From: an uncultured Nocardioides sp.
Lineage (GTDB): Bacteria; Actinomycetota; Actinomycetes; Propionibacteriales; Nocardioidaceae
DNA: 64,000 nucleotides
Direction: 5' to 3'
Assembly (NCBI RefSeq): GCF_947488025.1
Contig: NZ_CANKYS010000004.1
Coordinates: 186,001-250,000, forward strand
Shown: piece by piece, positions 27,990 through 35,137 of the stretch
Layout of the letters: the number at the start of each line of letters is the position of its first letter
How positions within the stretch are numbered: the stretch's first letter is position 1
The notes under the pieces: model-generated
Seen by the model: the letters and a program-made list of their open reading frames with translations, nothing else
The model's database searches: none
Told to the model about the DNA's origin: nothing
Made by a program: the position numbers and the translations under genes

Positions 27990-28859
27990 TCAGCTCGCGT
28001 CGAGCCGTGCGAGCTCGTCGGCGGTGAGCTCGATGTCCGCGGCAGCGGCCGAGTCGGTGATGGAGGAGGGTCGCTTGGCGCCCGGGATCGGGATCACGAC
28101 CGGCGACTGGGCGAGCTCCCACGCGAGGGCGACCTGCTGGGCGCTCACCCCGCGCTCCTGCGCGATCTCGGCGAAGGCAGGGTGCTTGTCGGCGAGCTCC
28201 TTGGCGTCGGACAGCCCGCCGAGCGGGCTCCACGGCAGGAAGGCGAGCCCGAGCTCCTCGCAGACCTCGATCTCGGGACGCGAGGAGCGGAACTTCGGGC
28301 TGAACTGGTTCTGCACGCTGACCAGTGCGTCGCCGAGGACGGCGTGGGCGTCGCGGATCTGCTGCGGGTCGGCGTTGGAGAGCCCCACGTGCGCCACCTT
28401 GCCGCTGTCGGCGATCTCCTTGAGGGTGACGATCACCTCGTCGTAGGACACCTTCGGGTCCGGGCGGTGGTGCTGCCAGAGCGCGATCTGCTCCACGCCG
28501 AGGCGCTGGAGGCTGGCGTCCACGGCCTCGCGGAGGTGGGCGGGCGAGCTGTCGGTGTCCCAGCCGCCGCCCTCGGTGCGGACGTGGCCGCCCTTGGTGG
28601 CCAGCACGACCAGGTCGCGCACGCCGAGCTCGTCGAGGATCGAGGCGATCAGCCGCTCGTTCTCCCCCTGAGCACCGGCGCCCTTCTCGTCGCCGGGGCC
28701 GTAGGCGTCGGCGGTGTCGAAGAGGGTGACGCCCGCGTCGAGGGCCGCGGAGACGGTGTCGAGGAGCTGCTGCCGGGGCTGGGTGCCGGTCTGGTCGAAG
28801 GTCATCAGGCCGAGCCCGATGGCGCCGACCTGCTGGGTGCCGAAAGTGCGAGTCTGCAT
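27990..28859 (-). CDS. Aldo/keto reductase
   Basis: The 289-residue TIM-barrel enzyme has the AKR tetrad: Asp and Tyr in FDTADAYGPG, Lys in LATKGG, His in LWQHHRPDP. The C-terminal cofactor motif is IPIPGAKRPSSI. It reduces carbonyls with NADPH. It leads the short operon with the SDR and possibly the acetyltransferase. Confidence 0.92.
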   Translation of the reverse strand: MQTRTFGTQQVGAIGLGLMTFDQTGTQPRQQLLDTVSAALDAGVTLFDTADAYGPGDEKGAGAQGENERLIASILDELGVRDLVVLATKGGHVRTEGGGWDTDSSPAHLREAVDASLQRLGVEQIALWQHHRPDPKVSYDEVIVTLKEIADSGKVAHVGLSNADPQQIRDAHAVLGDALVSVQNQFSPKFRSSRPEIEVCEELGLAFLPWSPLGGLSDAKELADKHPAFAEIAQERGVSAQQVALAWELAQSPVVIPIPGAKRPSSITDSAAAADIELTADELARLDAS

Positions 28860-28900
28860 GTCCTCGACCCTACGGCCCGCGCGGTCAGGCGGAGCCGACG

Positions 28901-29212
28901 TCAGTCGAGCTCGATGGTGCCCACCCAGCGCTCGCCGGCGTCGCCACCCCAGGCGTCCCACGCGACACGGCCCGGCGACGGGTAGCCGTCCCCATCCCGG
29001 GTGAACCCCTCGGCGTCCTTGTCGACGGTGTGCCGCGCGAAGTAGGCCTTCATCTTCGTCACGTCGTCGTCGCTCACCTCCTGGCCCTCGGCGAGCTGGT
29101 GGGCGCGGTGGCGACCGACGTCGGTGAAGCCCTTGCCGGCCTTCCCCTCCTCGATCCACCGGACCGCGCGCTGCGCGGCCTCCTGCACGTCCTTCGGTGG
29201 CTGGTGTCCCAT
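28901..29212 (-). CDS. Small hypothetical soluble protein
   Basis: The 103-residue acidic protein begins MGHQPPKDVQEAAQRAVRW and ends with YPSPGRVAWDAWGGDAG, a Trp/Gly-rich tail. Its start at ATG 29212 lies after a TCGGAGGC site. I do not recognise a family with confidence. The tail resembles short phage- or stress-associated proteins in actinobacteria. Confidence 0.6.
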   Translation of the reverse strand: MGHQPPKDVQEAAQRAVRWIEEGKAGKGFTDVGRHRAHQLAEGQEVSDDDVTKMKAYFARHTVDKDAEGFTRDGDGYPSPGRVAWDAWGGDAGERWVGTIELD

Positions 29213-29297
29213 GCCTCCGACGCTAGGCACGCCCCTCCCCTGCCGCCTCACCCCGTCGGCGGTCCGGCCCGGGTCCCGCCAGCGGAGGTACGCCCGC

Positions 29298-29345
29298 TCA
29301 CCCGCCCGCCGTGACCAGCCCGGTCTCGTAGGCGAGCACGACGAG
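29298..29345 (-). pseudogene. Fragment of a LuxR-type response regulator C-terminus
   Basis: The peptide QLVVLAYETGLV, followed by a few residues and TGA, is characteristic of the last helix of NarL-type response regulators. No HTH or receiver domain precedes it in any frame, so only a remnant is left. The rest of 29213-29515 has no gene. Confidence 0.45.
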
Positions 29346-29470
29346 CTGGGTGGGAAGGCGTGGAGGATCGCGACGATCCGACCTGGCCGGGCGCGTGTGG
29401 TGTCCATGCCGGCCACGCTCTCGTCGGTGACCCCGGCGGCGCGTCCGCCGCTGGGAGTCACTCGCGGGGT

Positions 29471-29509
29471 CGGCGTACTCCCCCTGCAGTACGCCGGTGG
29501 AGTACGCCG
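29471..29509. terminator. Inverted repeat after the DUF6069-like gene
   Basis: CGGCGTACTCC (29471-29481) pairs perfectly with GGAGTACGCCG (29499-29509). It lies 7 bases after the stop of the minus-strand membrane gene and probably terminates the sigma factor operon. Confidence 0.6.
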
Positions 29510-29515
29510 GCGTGC

Positions 29516-29902
29516 TCAGGCCGGCGCGTGGAGCGTCCGGGCGACGGCCGGGACGACCACCGCTGCGGCGAGGAGGTGGAGCACGACGAGGGTCACGGCG
29601 GTGGCGGCGTCGGCCGCCGCCAGGAACGGCGGCACGAGCGACAGGGCGGTCAGCGCCACGGTCGTGCGGACCCACCACCGGACCGGGCTGGCGCTCCACC
29701 GCGACAGCGCCGCCGCGATCAGCACGCCCACGGCCGAGAGCACGACGGTCACGAAGGCGATGCCCGACACCGGGATCGACTCCCCGCCGGTGACCTCGAG
29801 GTCGACGCCGGCGGCTCGGGCGAGGGCGGCGACGGCGGCGTTGAGGGCGGCGGCCGCGACCGCGGCGCCCAGCCCGACGGCGATCGTCCGCGCGCCCCTC
29901 AC
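29516..29902 (-). CDS. DUF6069-like membrane protein
   Basis: The 128-residue protein has four membrane helices (GLGAAVAAAALNAAVAALA, IAFVTVVLSAVGVLIAAAL, TVALTALSLVPPF, AVTLVVLHLLAAAVVVPA), the layout of the DUF6069 family. Its GTG overlaps the sigma factor stop by 3 bases (GTGA), so translation is coupled. It could modulate the sigma factor or be part of its output. The function is unknown. Confidence 0.7.
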   Translation of the reverse strand: MRGARTIAVGLGAAVAAAALNAAVAALARAAGVDLEVTGGESIPVSGIAFVTVVLSAVGVLIAAALSRWSASPVRWWVRTTVALTALSLVPPFLAAADAATAVTLVVLHLLAAAVVVPAVARTLHAPA

Positions 29903-30900
29903 CGGACCTCTCCCTCGGCGGGCAGGCGCTCCGGCAGCCCGAGCGAGGCGAACCGCTCGGCGTCGAAGATGGTGACCTCGGCGATCTGCCCGCCGGAGAC
30001 GCGCAGCACGTCGATCGTGAGCGGCAGGTGGGCGGCCGCCTCTTCGTTCCAGAGGTAGTAGGCGACCGCTGGCTGGCGGTTCACCGCCGTCGGGACGCCA
30101 CGCAGTCCGGTCATCCCGGGGTAGCCGTTGGCCGTCCAGTCCGCGACGACCGCGTCGCGACCGACGACGAGGCCCTCCCACGGCGGCATGGAGTAGCGGA
30201 CGTCGTCGCGCATCATCGCGGCGATCGCGTCGAGGTCGGTGGCGGTGCTCGCCTCGGTGAAGCGGCGTACGAGGTCGCGGTTCTCCGCGTCCGTGTCTGC
30301 GCCGGTCCACTCCTGGCGCTCGACGGGCAGGTGCTCACGCATCCCGGCGCGGGCCCGCTGGAGCGCGCTGTTGACCGAGTTGACCGAGTCGCCGAGCAGC
30401 TCGGCGACGTCCTTGGCCGGCCACCCGAGCACGTCGCGCAGGACCAGCACGGCACGCGGGCGCGGGGCGAGGTGCTGCACCGCGACGACGTAGGCCAGCT
30501 CGATCGTCTCCCGCGCGAGCGCCCGGCTCTCCGGCTCGTCGGCGACGTCCGCGGGCAGCTCGTCGAGGAGGCTGTCGGGGTAGGGCTGCAGCCACCGCAC
30601 CTCGCCGCCGGCCGCCGGCTCGGGCCGACGCTTGGCGAGCAGGTCGAGGCAGGCGTTGGTGGCGATGCGGTACAGCCAGGCCCGCACCGTCGAGCGCCCT
30701 TCGTACGACGCCCGGGCGCGCCAGGCCTTGAGGAACGTCTCCTGCACCGCGTCCTCGGCGTCCTGGAACGACCCCAGCATCCGGTAGCAGTGGACGTGCA
30801 GCTCGCGTCCGTGCCGCTCGGCGAGCTCCGCGAACCCGGCCTCGTCCACGTCGTGGAGACTGCTCACGCCGACCTCCTCGATGCGCATGTCGATCGTCAT
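29899..30900 (-). CDS. ECF sigma factor with SnoaL-like C-terminal domain (SigG/ECF56-like)
   Basis: The 333-residue protein has sigma region 2 (about 20-90, CYRMLGSFQDAEDAVQETFLKAWRA) and region 4 (about 140-200, VLGWPAKDVAELLGDSVNSVNSALQRAR). A SnoaL-like domain follows (about 215-330). ATG 30900 follows GAGAGG. The tail most likely regulates the factor, as in related one-protein sigma systems. It is translated together with the DUF6069-like protein. Confidence 0.9.
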   Translation of the reverse strand: MTIDMRIEEVGVSSLHDVDEAGFAELAERHGRELHVHCYRMLGSFQDAEDAVQETFLKAWRARASYEGRSTVRAWLYRIATNACLDLLAKRRPEPAAGGEVRWLQPYPDSLLDELPADVADEPESRALARETIELAYVVAVQHLAPRPRAVLVLRDVLGWPAKDVAELLGDSVNSVNSALQRARAGMREHLPVERQEWTGADTDAENRDLVRRFTEASTATDLDAIAAMMRDDVRYSMPPWEGLVVGRDAVVADWTANGYPGMTGLRGVPTAVNRQPAVAYYLWNEEAAAHLPLTIDVLRVSGGQIAEVTIFDAERFASLGLPERLPAEGEVR

Positions 30901-31015
30901 CGTCCAACCTCTCGTCCGTTCGCGTGTCCTGTCATCGGTATGACGGCGATCGAGCGGCGAACTCATCACCCGGGTGCTCCGCGACCCTGGCGGGACGCCC
31001 ACGGGCGCACGAGCA

Positions 31016-31051
31016 AACCGCCCGCCCCTCCTGGAGGAGGGACGGGCGGTT
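31016..31051. terminator. Strong hairpin between the sigma operon promoter region and the 4-TM gene
   Basis: Nine bases (31016-31024) pair with 31043-31051, then CCCTCC (31026-31031) pairs with GGAGGG (31036-31041), giving a 15-bp stem with one bulge. It lies 12 bases past the stop of the minus-strand gene at 31064 and is its likely terminator. Confidence 0.75.
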
Positions 31052-31063
31052 GCGTCGGACGGG

Positions 31064-31735
31064 TCAGGCGCCCAGACCGGTGCGGTCGACCTTGCGGTGG
31101 AACCGCATTCCGGCGAGGCCGCCGAGGATGGCGCCGCCGAGGCTGGCTGCGATGGCAGCGACGGCGGTGATGATCCCCCCGGTGGCGAGATCGCCCTCGC
31201 TGATGGGCACGCGCGGCAGGCTGTTGAGCTGCGAGAGCACGTTGTACTCGCTACCCGCGACCGCGACGACCACCGCCACCACGATGGCGATGACCAGGGC
31301 CCACAGCCACACCGCGAGGCCCTGCTTGGCGCCGTCGAAGCGCGCCATGCGTCCCGCGACGTAGCCGCCTGCGTAGTAGGCGACGAAGAGGATCACCAGC
31401 AGGGCGATGGCGCCCACGAGGCCGACCGTCTCCGCGTTCTGCGTCGCTTCACGCTCCGCCTGCTGCGGGCCCGACAGGGCGCCGAGGCCGACGGCCGTCC
31501 CGATCGCGCTGAGCAGCGCGGTCACGAGGATGGCGGTGCCGGCGGCGGTGAGCCAGCCGAAGAAGGCCGAGCCCCACTTGATGCCGCCGTGCTCCTCCTT
31601 CTCGCGGGCCACGACGGTCTTGCGGTCGGTGGTCCGGTCGGTGGTCCGGTCGGGTACGCCGTCGTGGTCACGGTCGTGGACCACGTCACCGTCCGCGTGG
31701 CCGCCGTGTCGGGGTTGATCCGCGTTGGTGCTCAC
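31064..31735 (-). CDS. Four-helix membrane protein, hypothetical
   Basis: The 223-residue protein has an Asp/His/Arg/Thr-rich N-terminal tail of about 50 residues with repeated TTDR units. Four membrane helices follow, with glycine-rich turns (YYAGGYVAGRMARFDGAKQG and ILGGLAGMRFHRKVD). Its GTG start overlaps the stop of the PRC-barrel/DUF2382 frame (GTGA), if that frame is read through its frameshift. Function unknown; the context suggests an envelope or stress role. Confidence 0.7.
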   Translation of the reverse strand: MSTNADQPRHGGHADGDVVHDRDHDGVPDRTTDRTTDRKTVVAREKEEHGGIKWGSAFFGWLTAAGTAILVTALLSAIGTAVGLGALSGPQQAEREATQNAETVGLVGAIALLVILFVAYYAGGYVAGRMARFDGAKQGLAVWLWALVIAIVVAVVVAVAGSEYNVLSQLNSLPRVPISEGDLATGGIITAVAAIAASLGGAILGGLAGMRFHRKVDRTGLGA

Positions 31736-32545
31736 CGGTTGCCTCGTCGGTCGTCGACCTCACCCTCGGCCTCGATGTGCTCCTTGCGGACCTCTTCGGT
31801 GACGGTCTCCTCGTCGGTGACCGTCTCCGTCCCGAGCTTGACGCGCTCGACCGGCTCCGCGGTCTTGCCCACGACGGCGCGCTCCTCCTGGAGGACCACC
31901 TCGTGCTCCTCCTCGGAGATCGCCGGGCCGGACAGCGCCTCGTCGCGGTTCTCGCCGGTGACGGGCTCCGTCTCCGAGGACCGCCCGCTCCTTCTTCACC
32001 GGGACCGTCACGGTCTCCTGCTCGGTCGTGACGTACTTGCGCAGCCGAGCGCGGCCGGCCTCCTGCGAGGTCGTACCGACGTCGAGGCGCTCCTCCGAGC
32101 GGGTCATCGCCTCGTCGGTGTTCGGGCCCGAGGTGTCGTGGCCCTCGCCCGTGAAGGTGCCGGTGGTGCCGGCGGTGCCCGTCGCGAGACCGGTGCCGCC
32201 CTCGGGCAGTCTGGAGTCGCTGGCGCGATCGGAGTAGGTCATGCCGTAGTGGCTGTAGAGGCGCTGCTCCTCGGACTGGTCGAGGTGGCCGCTGTCGACG
32301 TCGACGTTCGGCGCGTCCTTGATCTGGTCCTTGGTGAAGGGGACGCGTACGCCCTCTCCGGTGACATCGGCGTCGGCGGCGGGGACGAACGACTCGTTCA
32401 TGCCGAACAGACCGGTGTTGACGGTGAGGAACTCGGGCCGGTCGGTCTCGTCGTCGAGGAAGACCTGGCCGATCTTGCCGACCTTCTCGTTGTCGCTGGA
32501 GTAGAGCGTCTGGCCGATGAAGCGGTCGTGGCTCTTGTTACCCAT
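31732..32545 (-). pseudogene. PRC-barrel/DUF2382 protein with a frameshift
   Basis: Residues 1-190 are normal: a PRC-barrel (GQTLYSSDNEKVGKIGQVFLDD and EFLTVNTGLFGM), a Gly/Thr linker, then the start of DUF2382 (RARLRKYVTTEQETVTVPVKKERAV). At about 31980 the frame shifts by one base and runs into a nonsense Arg/Gly-rich tail. In the other frame the DUF2382 continues normally (ETEPVTGENRDEALSGPAIS onward) to TGA 31732-31734, overlapping the next start. The mutation or a sequencing error is a single extra G or C in the plus-strand stretch 31971-31981. PRC/DUF2382 proteins are stress-linked in many bacteria. Confidence 0.8.
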
Positions 32546-32625
32546 TGCGTTCTCCTTCGTGAGGTCGGGCGGGGTCTCGGATGTGTCGCCCCGCCTGACG
32601 GGTTGGATGGCTCGTACGGGTGTGC

Positions 32626-33465
32626 TCAGTACTGGCGCGGGGTGGTCCCGTAGCCCGTTCCGTCGATGTCCTGCTGCGCGTTCTGGTCGTAGACCGCGGT
32701 GCTGCCGGTGGTTCCGGTGGTGCCGGTGGTCTGGGTGCCGGTGGGCGCGAAGTCGTGGGCAGCGGACTGCGCCTGCTCACGCACGGACGGGGCGCTGTCG
32801 GCGTGTGCCTTCATGCGCGGTGCCTCGCGCTCTGCGGTCGTCAGGTAGCTCTCCCACCGCTGCTGCATGGGGCGGATGAGGCCCCCGCCGACGCCGACGA
32901 TGATGACGCCGGCCACGGTGGCGAGGATCGCGACGAGCACCGGCGTCGTGACGGTGGTGGCGACCCCGACCTGGTTGAGGGCAGCGACGACGCCGAGGAA
33001 GATGATGAACGCCGAGGCGACGTTGGCGAGCACTCGTCCGTAGGACAGGCCACCGATCATGTTCTGCAGCAGTCCCTTGACCGCAGCCGCGATGGAGGCC
33101 GCGACGACGAGGATGATGATCGCGACCACCAGGCTCGGCAGGAAGCGGATGACGTCCTCGATCAGGCGACTGATCGGGTTCGCGCCGAAGACGCCGAAGG
33201 CGAGCTGCAGCACGAACAGGAGGAGCGTGTAGTAGATGAGCTTGGCGACGATGTCGCTGGCGTCCATCTTCGAGTTCGACAGGGCGCGCTTGATCCCGCC
33301 GCGCTCGACGGCCCGGTCGAAGCCGGCCCGCTCCAGCAAGGCGTTGAGCGCCTTGGCGATCACCTTCGCGATGATGATGCCGACGACCAGGATGACCAGG
33401 AACAGCGCCAGCTTGGGCACGAACTCGGCGACGGTGCTGAGGCCGTCGCGTAGTGCGTCTCTCAT
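32626..33465 (-). CDS. Conserved-TM-helix (mechanosensitive-channel-like) membrane protein
   Basis: The 279-residue protein has four to five membrane helices in residues 10-200, with the repeated 'conserved TM helix' pattern (LVVGIIIAKVIAKALNALLERAGFD and VGAT... then VLVAILATVAGVIIVGVGGGL). A Thr/Gly-rich cytoplasmic tail follows. This PF05552-type family is linked to small-conductance channels but lacks the MscS beta domain. ATG 33465 follows GGAGGAC. It is in the same direction as the PRC/DUF2382 gene, 80 bases away. Confidence 0.8.
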   Translation of the reverse strand: MRDALRDGLSTVAEFVPKLALFLVILVVGIIIAKVIAKALNALLERAGFDRAVERGGIKRALSNSKMDASDIVAKLIYYTLLLFVLQLAFGVFGANPISRLIEDVIRFLPSLVVAIIILVVAASIAAAVKGLLQNMIGGLSYGRVLANVASAFIIFLGVVAALNQVGVATTVTTPVLVAILATVAGVIIVGVGGGLIRPMQQRWESYLTTAEREAPRMKAHADSAPSVREQAQSAAHDFAPTGTQTTGTTGTTGSTAVYDQNAQQDIDGTGYGTTPRQY

Positions 33466-33610
33466 GTGTCCTCCGTTCGCGGTTGACGCACCGCCGACCC
33501 GTCACGGGGTAGGGACGTCGGGGTCACCGCTCGAATTGGTTTACGACGTAAGCCGTACCCACCGTCCGAGGACCCATACGAAACGGAGGAAATTCCACCC
33601 GTAGGAGGGG

Positions 33611-34354
33611 TCAGCCCTCCAGGTGCCCATTTCGGGTCAGCGTCATGCGGTCCAGCAGGGCTTCGAGGGCTTCCTCGAACTCCACGGCGGACCTGTCCTC
33701 CGAGAGCGGCTCGCGCAGGCGCGCCACCGTCGGGTACCCCGACGTGCCGGGTTCGCCGGTCTGGTCGTCGAGGACGTCCAGCGGGCCCAGGTCGGCTCCA
33801 TGGACGGCGACCTCGAGAAGCAGGTGGCCCAGCAGGAAGCTGGTGTAGGCGCGGTAGCCCTCGATGGCGGCCTCCTCGCTGAACCCCTCCTCGAGGAGAC
33901 CGGCCAGGAACGTCTCGACCCACTCCAGGCTCCGCAGCGGCGGCCGCAGCCACGGCGCCTCGGCAGGACGCGAAGCCATGAGCGGGAACGCCTTCGGGTG
34001 GGCCAGAGCCACCCGCCTGACACCGTGGGCGAGACGCTGCAGGAAGTCCTGCCACCCGTCCCGTGGCGCGGCCAGGACGACCTCGTCGTCGCGTACGCGT
34101 GCGACAAGGGTCGCGACGACCGCGTCGAGGAGGTCCTCCTTGCTGGGCACGTAGCGGTAGAGGGCCATCGCCTCGACGCCCAGCTGCTCTCCCAGCCGGC
34201 GCATGGTGAGACCGGGCAGGCCGTTGGCATCGATGAACTCCAGGGCCGCCGCCACGACCCGCTCGCGGCTGAGCGGGACCCGAGCGGACGGCGCCGGCTC
34301 GTCATCCACCGCCGCGCGATCCGCGTCGGGATAGTTCTCGCTCTCCTCGCCCAC
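33611..34354 (-). CDS. TetR-family transcriptional regulator
   Basis: The 247-residue protein starts at GTG 34354, preceded by GAGAGG. The HTH is at about residues 30-80 (SRERVVAAALEFIDANGLPGLTMRRLGEQLGVEAMALYRYVPSKEDLLDAVV), as in TetR_C type 1 regulators. The C-terminal domain has LASRPAEAPWLRPPLRSLEWVETFLAGLLEEGFSEEAAIEGYRAYTSFLLGHLL. The target is unknown; divergent targets are absent, so it may be autoregulated or act elsewhere. Confidence 0.9.
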   Translation of the reverse strand: MGEESENYPDADRAAVDDEPAPSARVPLSRERVVAAALEFIDANGLPGLTMRRLGEQLGVEAMALYRYVPSKEDLLDAVVATLVARVRDDEVVLAAPRDGWQDFLQRLAHGVRRVALAHPKAFPLMASRPAEAPWLRPPLRSLEWVETFLAGLLEEGFSEEAAIEGYRAYTSFLLGHLLLEVAVHGADLGPLDVLDDQTGEPGTSGYPTVARLREPLSEDRSAVEFEEALEALLDRMTLTRNGHLEG

Positions 34355-34429
34355 GCTGACGCCCCTCTCGCAGCAGTTCGCGTCACCACGGTAGCGCGCG
34401 GCCCGATCGCGCCGACGCGACGGGGAACC

Positions 34430-34464
34430 AGGTGCAGGCGGATCACCCCGACCGGCCTGCACCT
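34430..34464. terminator. Hairpin downstream of the candidate immunity gene
   Basis: AGGTGCAGGC (34430-34439) pairs perfectly with GCCTGCACCT (34455-34464). It lies 45 bases after the candidate immunity gene stop, on the far side of the toxin operon, and upstream of the tetR-like gene. It likely ends the toxin-immunity transcript. Confidence 0.6.
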
Positions 34465-34509
34465 CGTTCAGGGTCTCCGGTGGCAGGGCGGTCCGCAGCC
34501 CGGCCGGGG

Positions 34510-35118
34510 TCAGAGCCGTCCGGTCGCTCCGTGCAGGAGCTCGAGGTCGGCCACGACGGAGACGGTGCGCCGGTCCTCGTCGAGACCCGCCCACAGCAGG
34601 TTGAGGCTCGAGCCCATCCCGCAGTCGAAGGCCGCACCGACCACCACGCCGTCCACCGCGATCGGGGTGACGTGCTCGACCCGCACCCGCTCGACGACCG
34701 GCTCCAGCCAGTCGCGCCGCGCCGCGGCCTCGACGACACGCTCCCGGCCCTGCGACACGACGACCACCCCGACCCCGTAGGAGCAGCCGAAGCCAGCCTG
34801 CCCGCCACCGGCGCCCTCGACAGGTGCCCACTCCACCGCCGCGGCAGCGTCACCCACCACGGCCGCGGCGCCGGCGCGTGCACCCCGGGGCCGCAGCGGG
34901 CCGGGGGGCCAGTCGACGACCGCCGACGACGTGGGACGGGTGTCACCGTCGTACGCCGTGACGGCCGCGTCGGAGGGATCGAACGGGTCCAACCACACCA
35001 GCGCGTCGCCGCCGCTCGGGAGGAGCGGGCCCGGCACCAGGCGCAGCACCGACTCCGCCCCGTCGGGCCACCGGTGGCGGGCTCCGGCGTCCACCAGGTC
35101 GACAGCAGTCACCTGCAT
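34510..35118 (-). CDS. Candidate immunity protein of the Rhs nuclease toxin
   Basis: The 202-residue protein has no signal peptide and no membrane helix. It is acidic with many Asp/Val/Gly and ends in MGSSLNLLWAGLDEDRRTVSVVADLELLHG. The start has a strong GGAGGAG site and lies 19 bases after the Rhs toxin stop. Small cytosolic proteins encoded right after a Rhs toxin tip are typically its immunity protein. FGCSYGVGVVVVSQGRE recalls DUF4241-like folds, a common immunity family, but this match is only an impression. Position is the main evidence. Confidence 0.55.
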   Translation of the reverse strand: MQVTAVDLVDAGARHRWPDGAESVLRLVPGPLLPSGGDALVWLDPFDPSDAAVTAYDGDTRPTSSAVVDWPPGPLRPRGARAGAAAVVGDAAAAVEWAPVEGAGGGQAGFGCSYGVGVVVVSQGRERVVEAAARRDWLEPVVERVRVEHVTPIAVDGVVVGAAFDCGMGSSLNLLWAGLDEDRRTVSVVADLELLHGATGRL

Positions 35119-35137
35119 GCCCGCTCCTCCACGTCGG

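Noticed and set aside
33466..33610. SigB-type promoter (GTTT...GGGTA) before the channel-like gene
   Set aside because: Both halves exist on the minus strand, but the spacer is about 18 bases, too long for the usual stress promoter.
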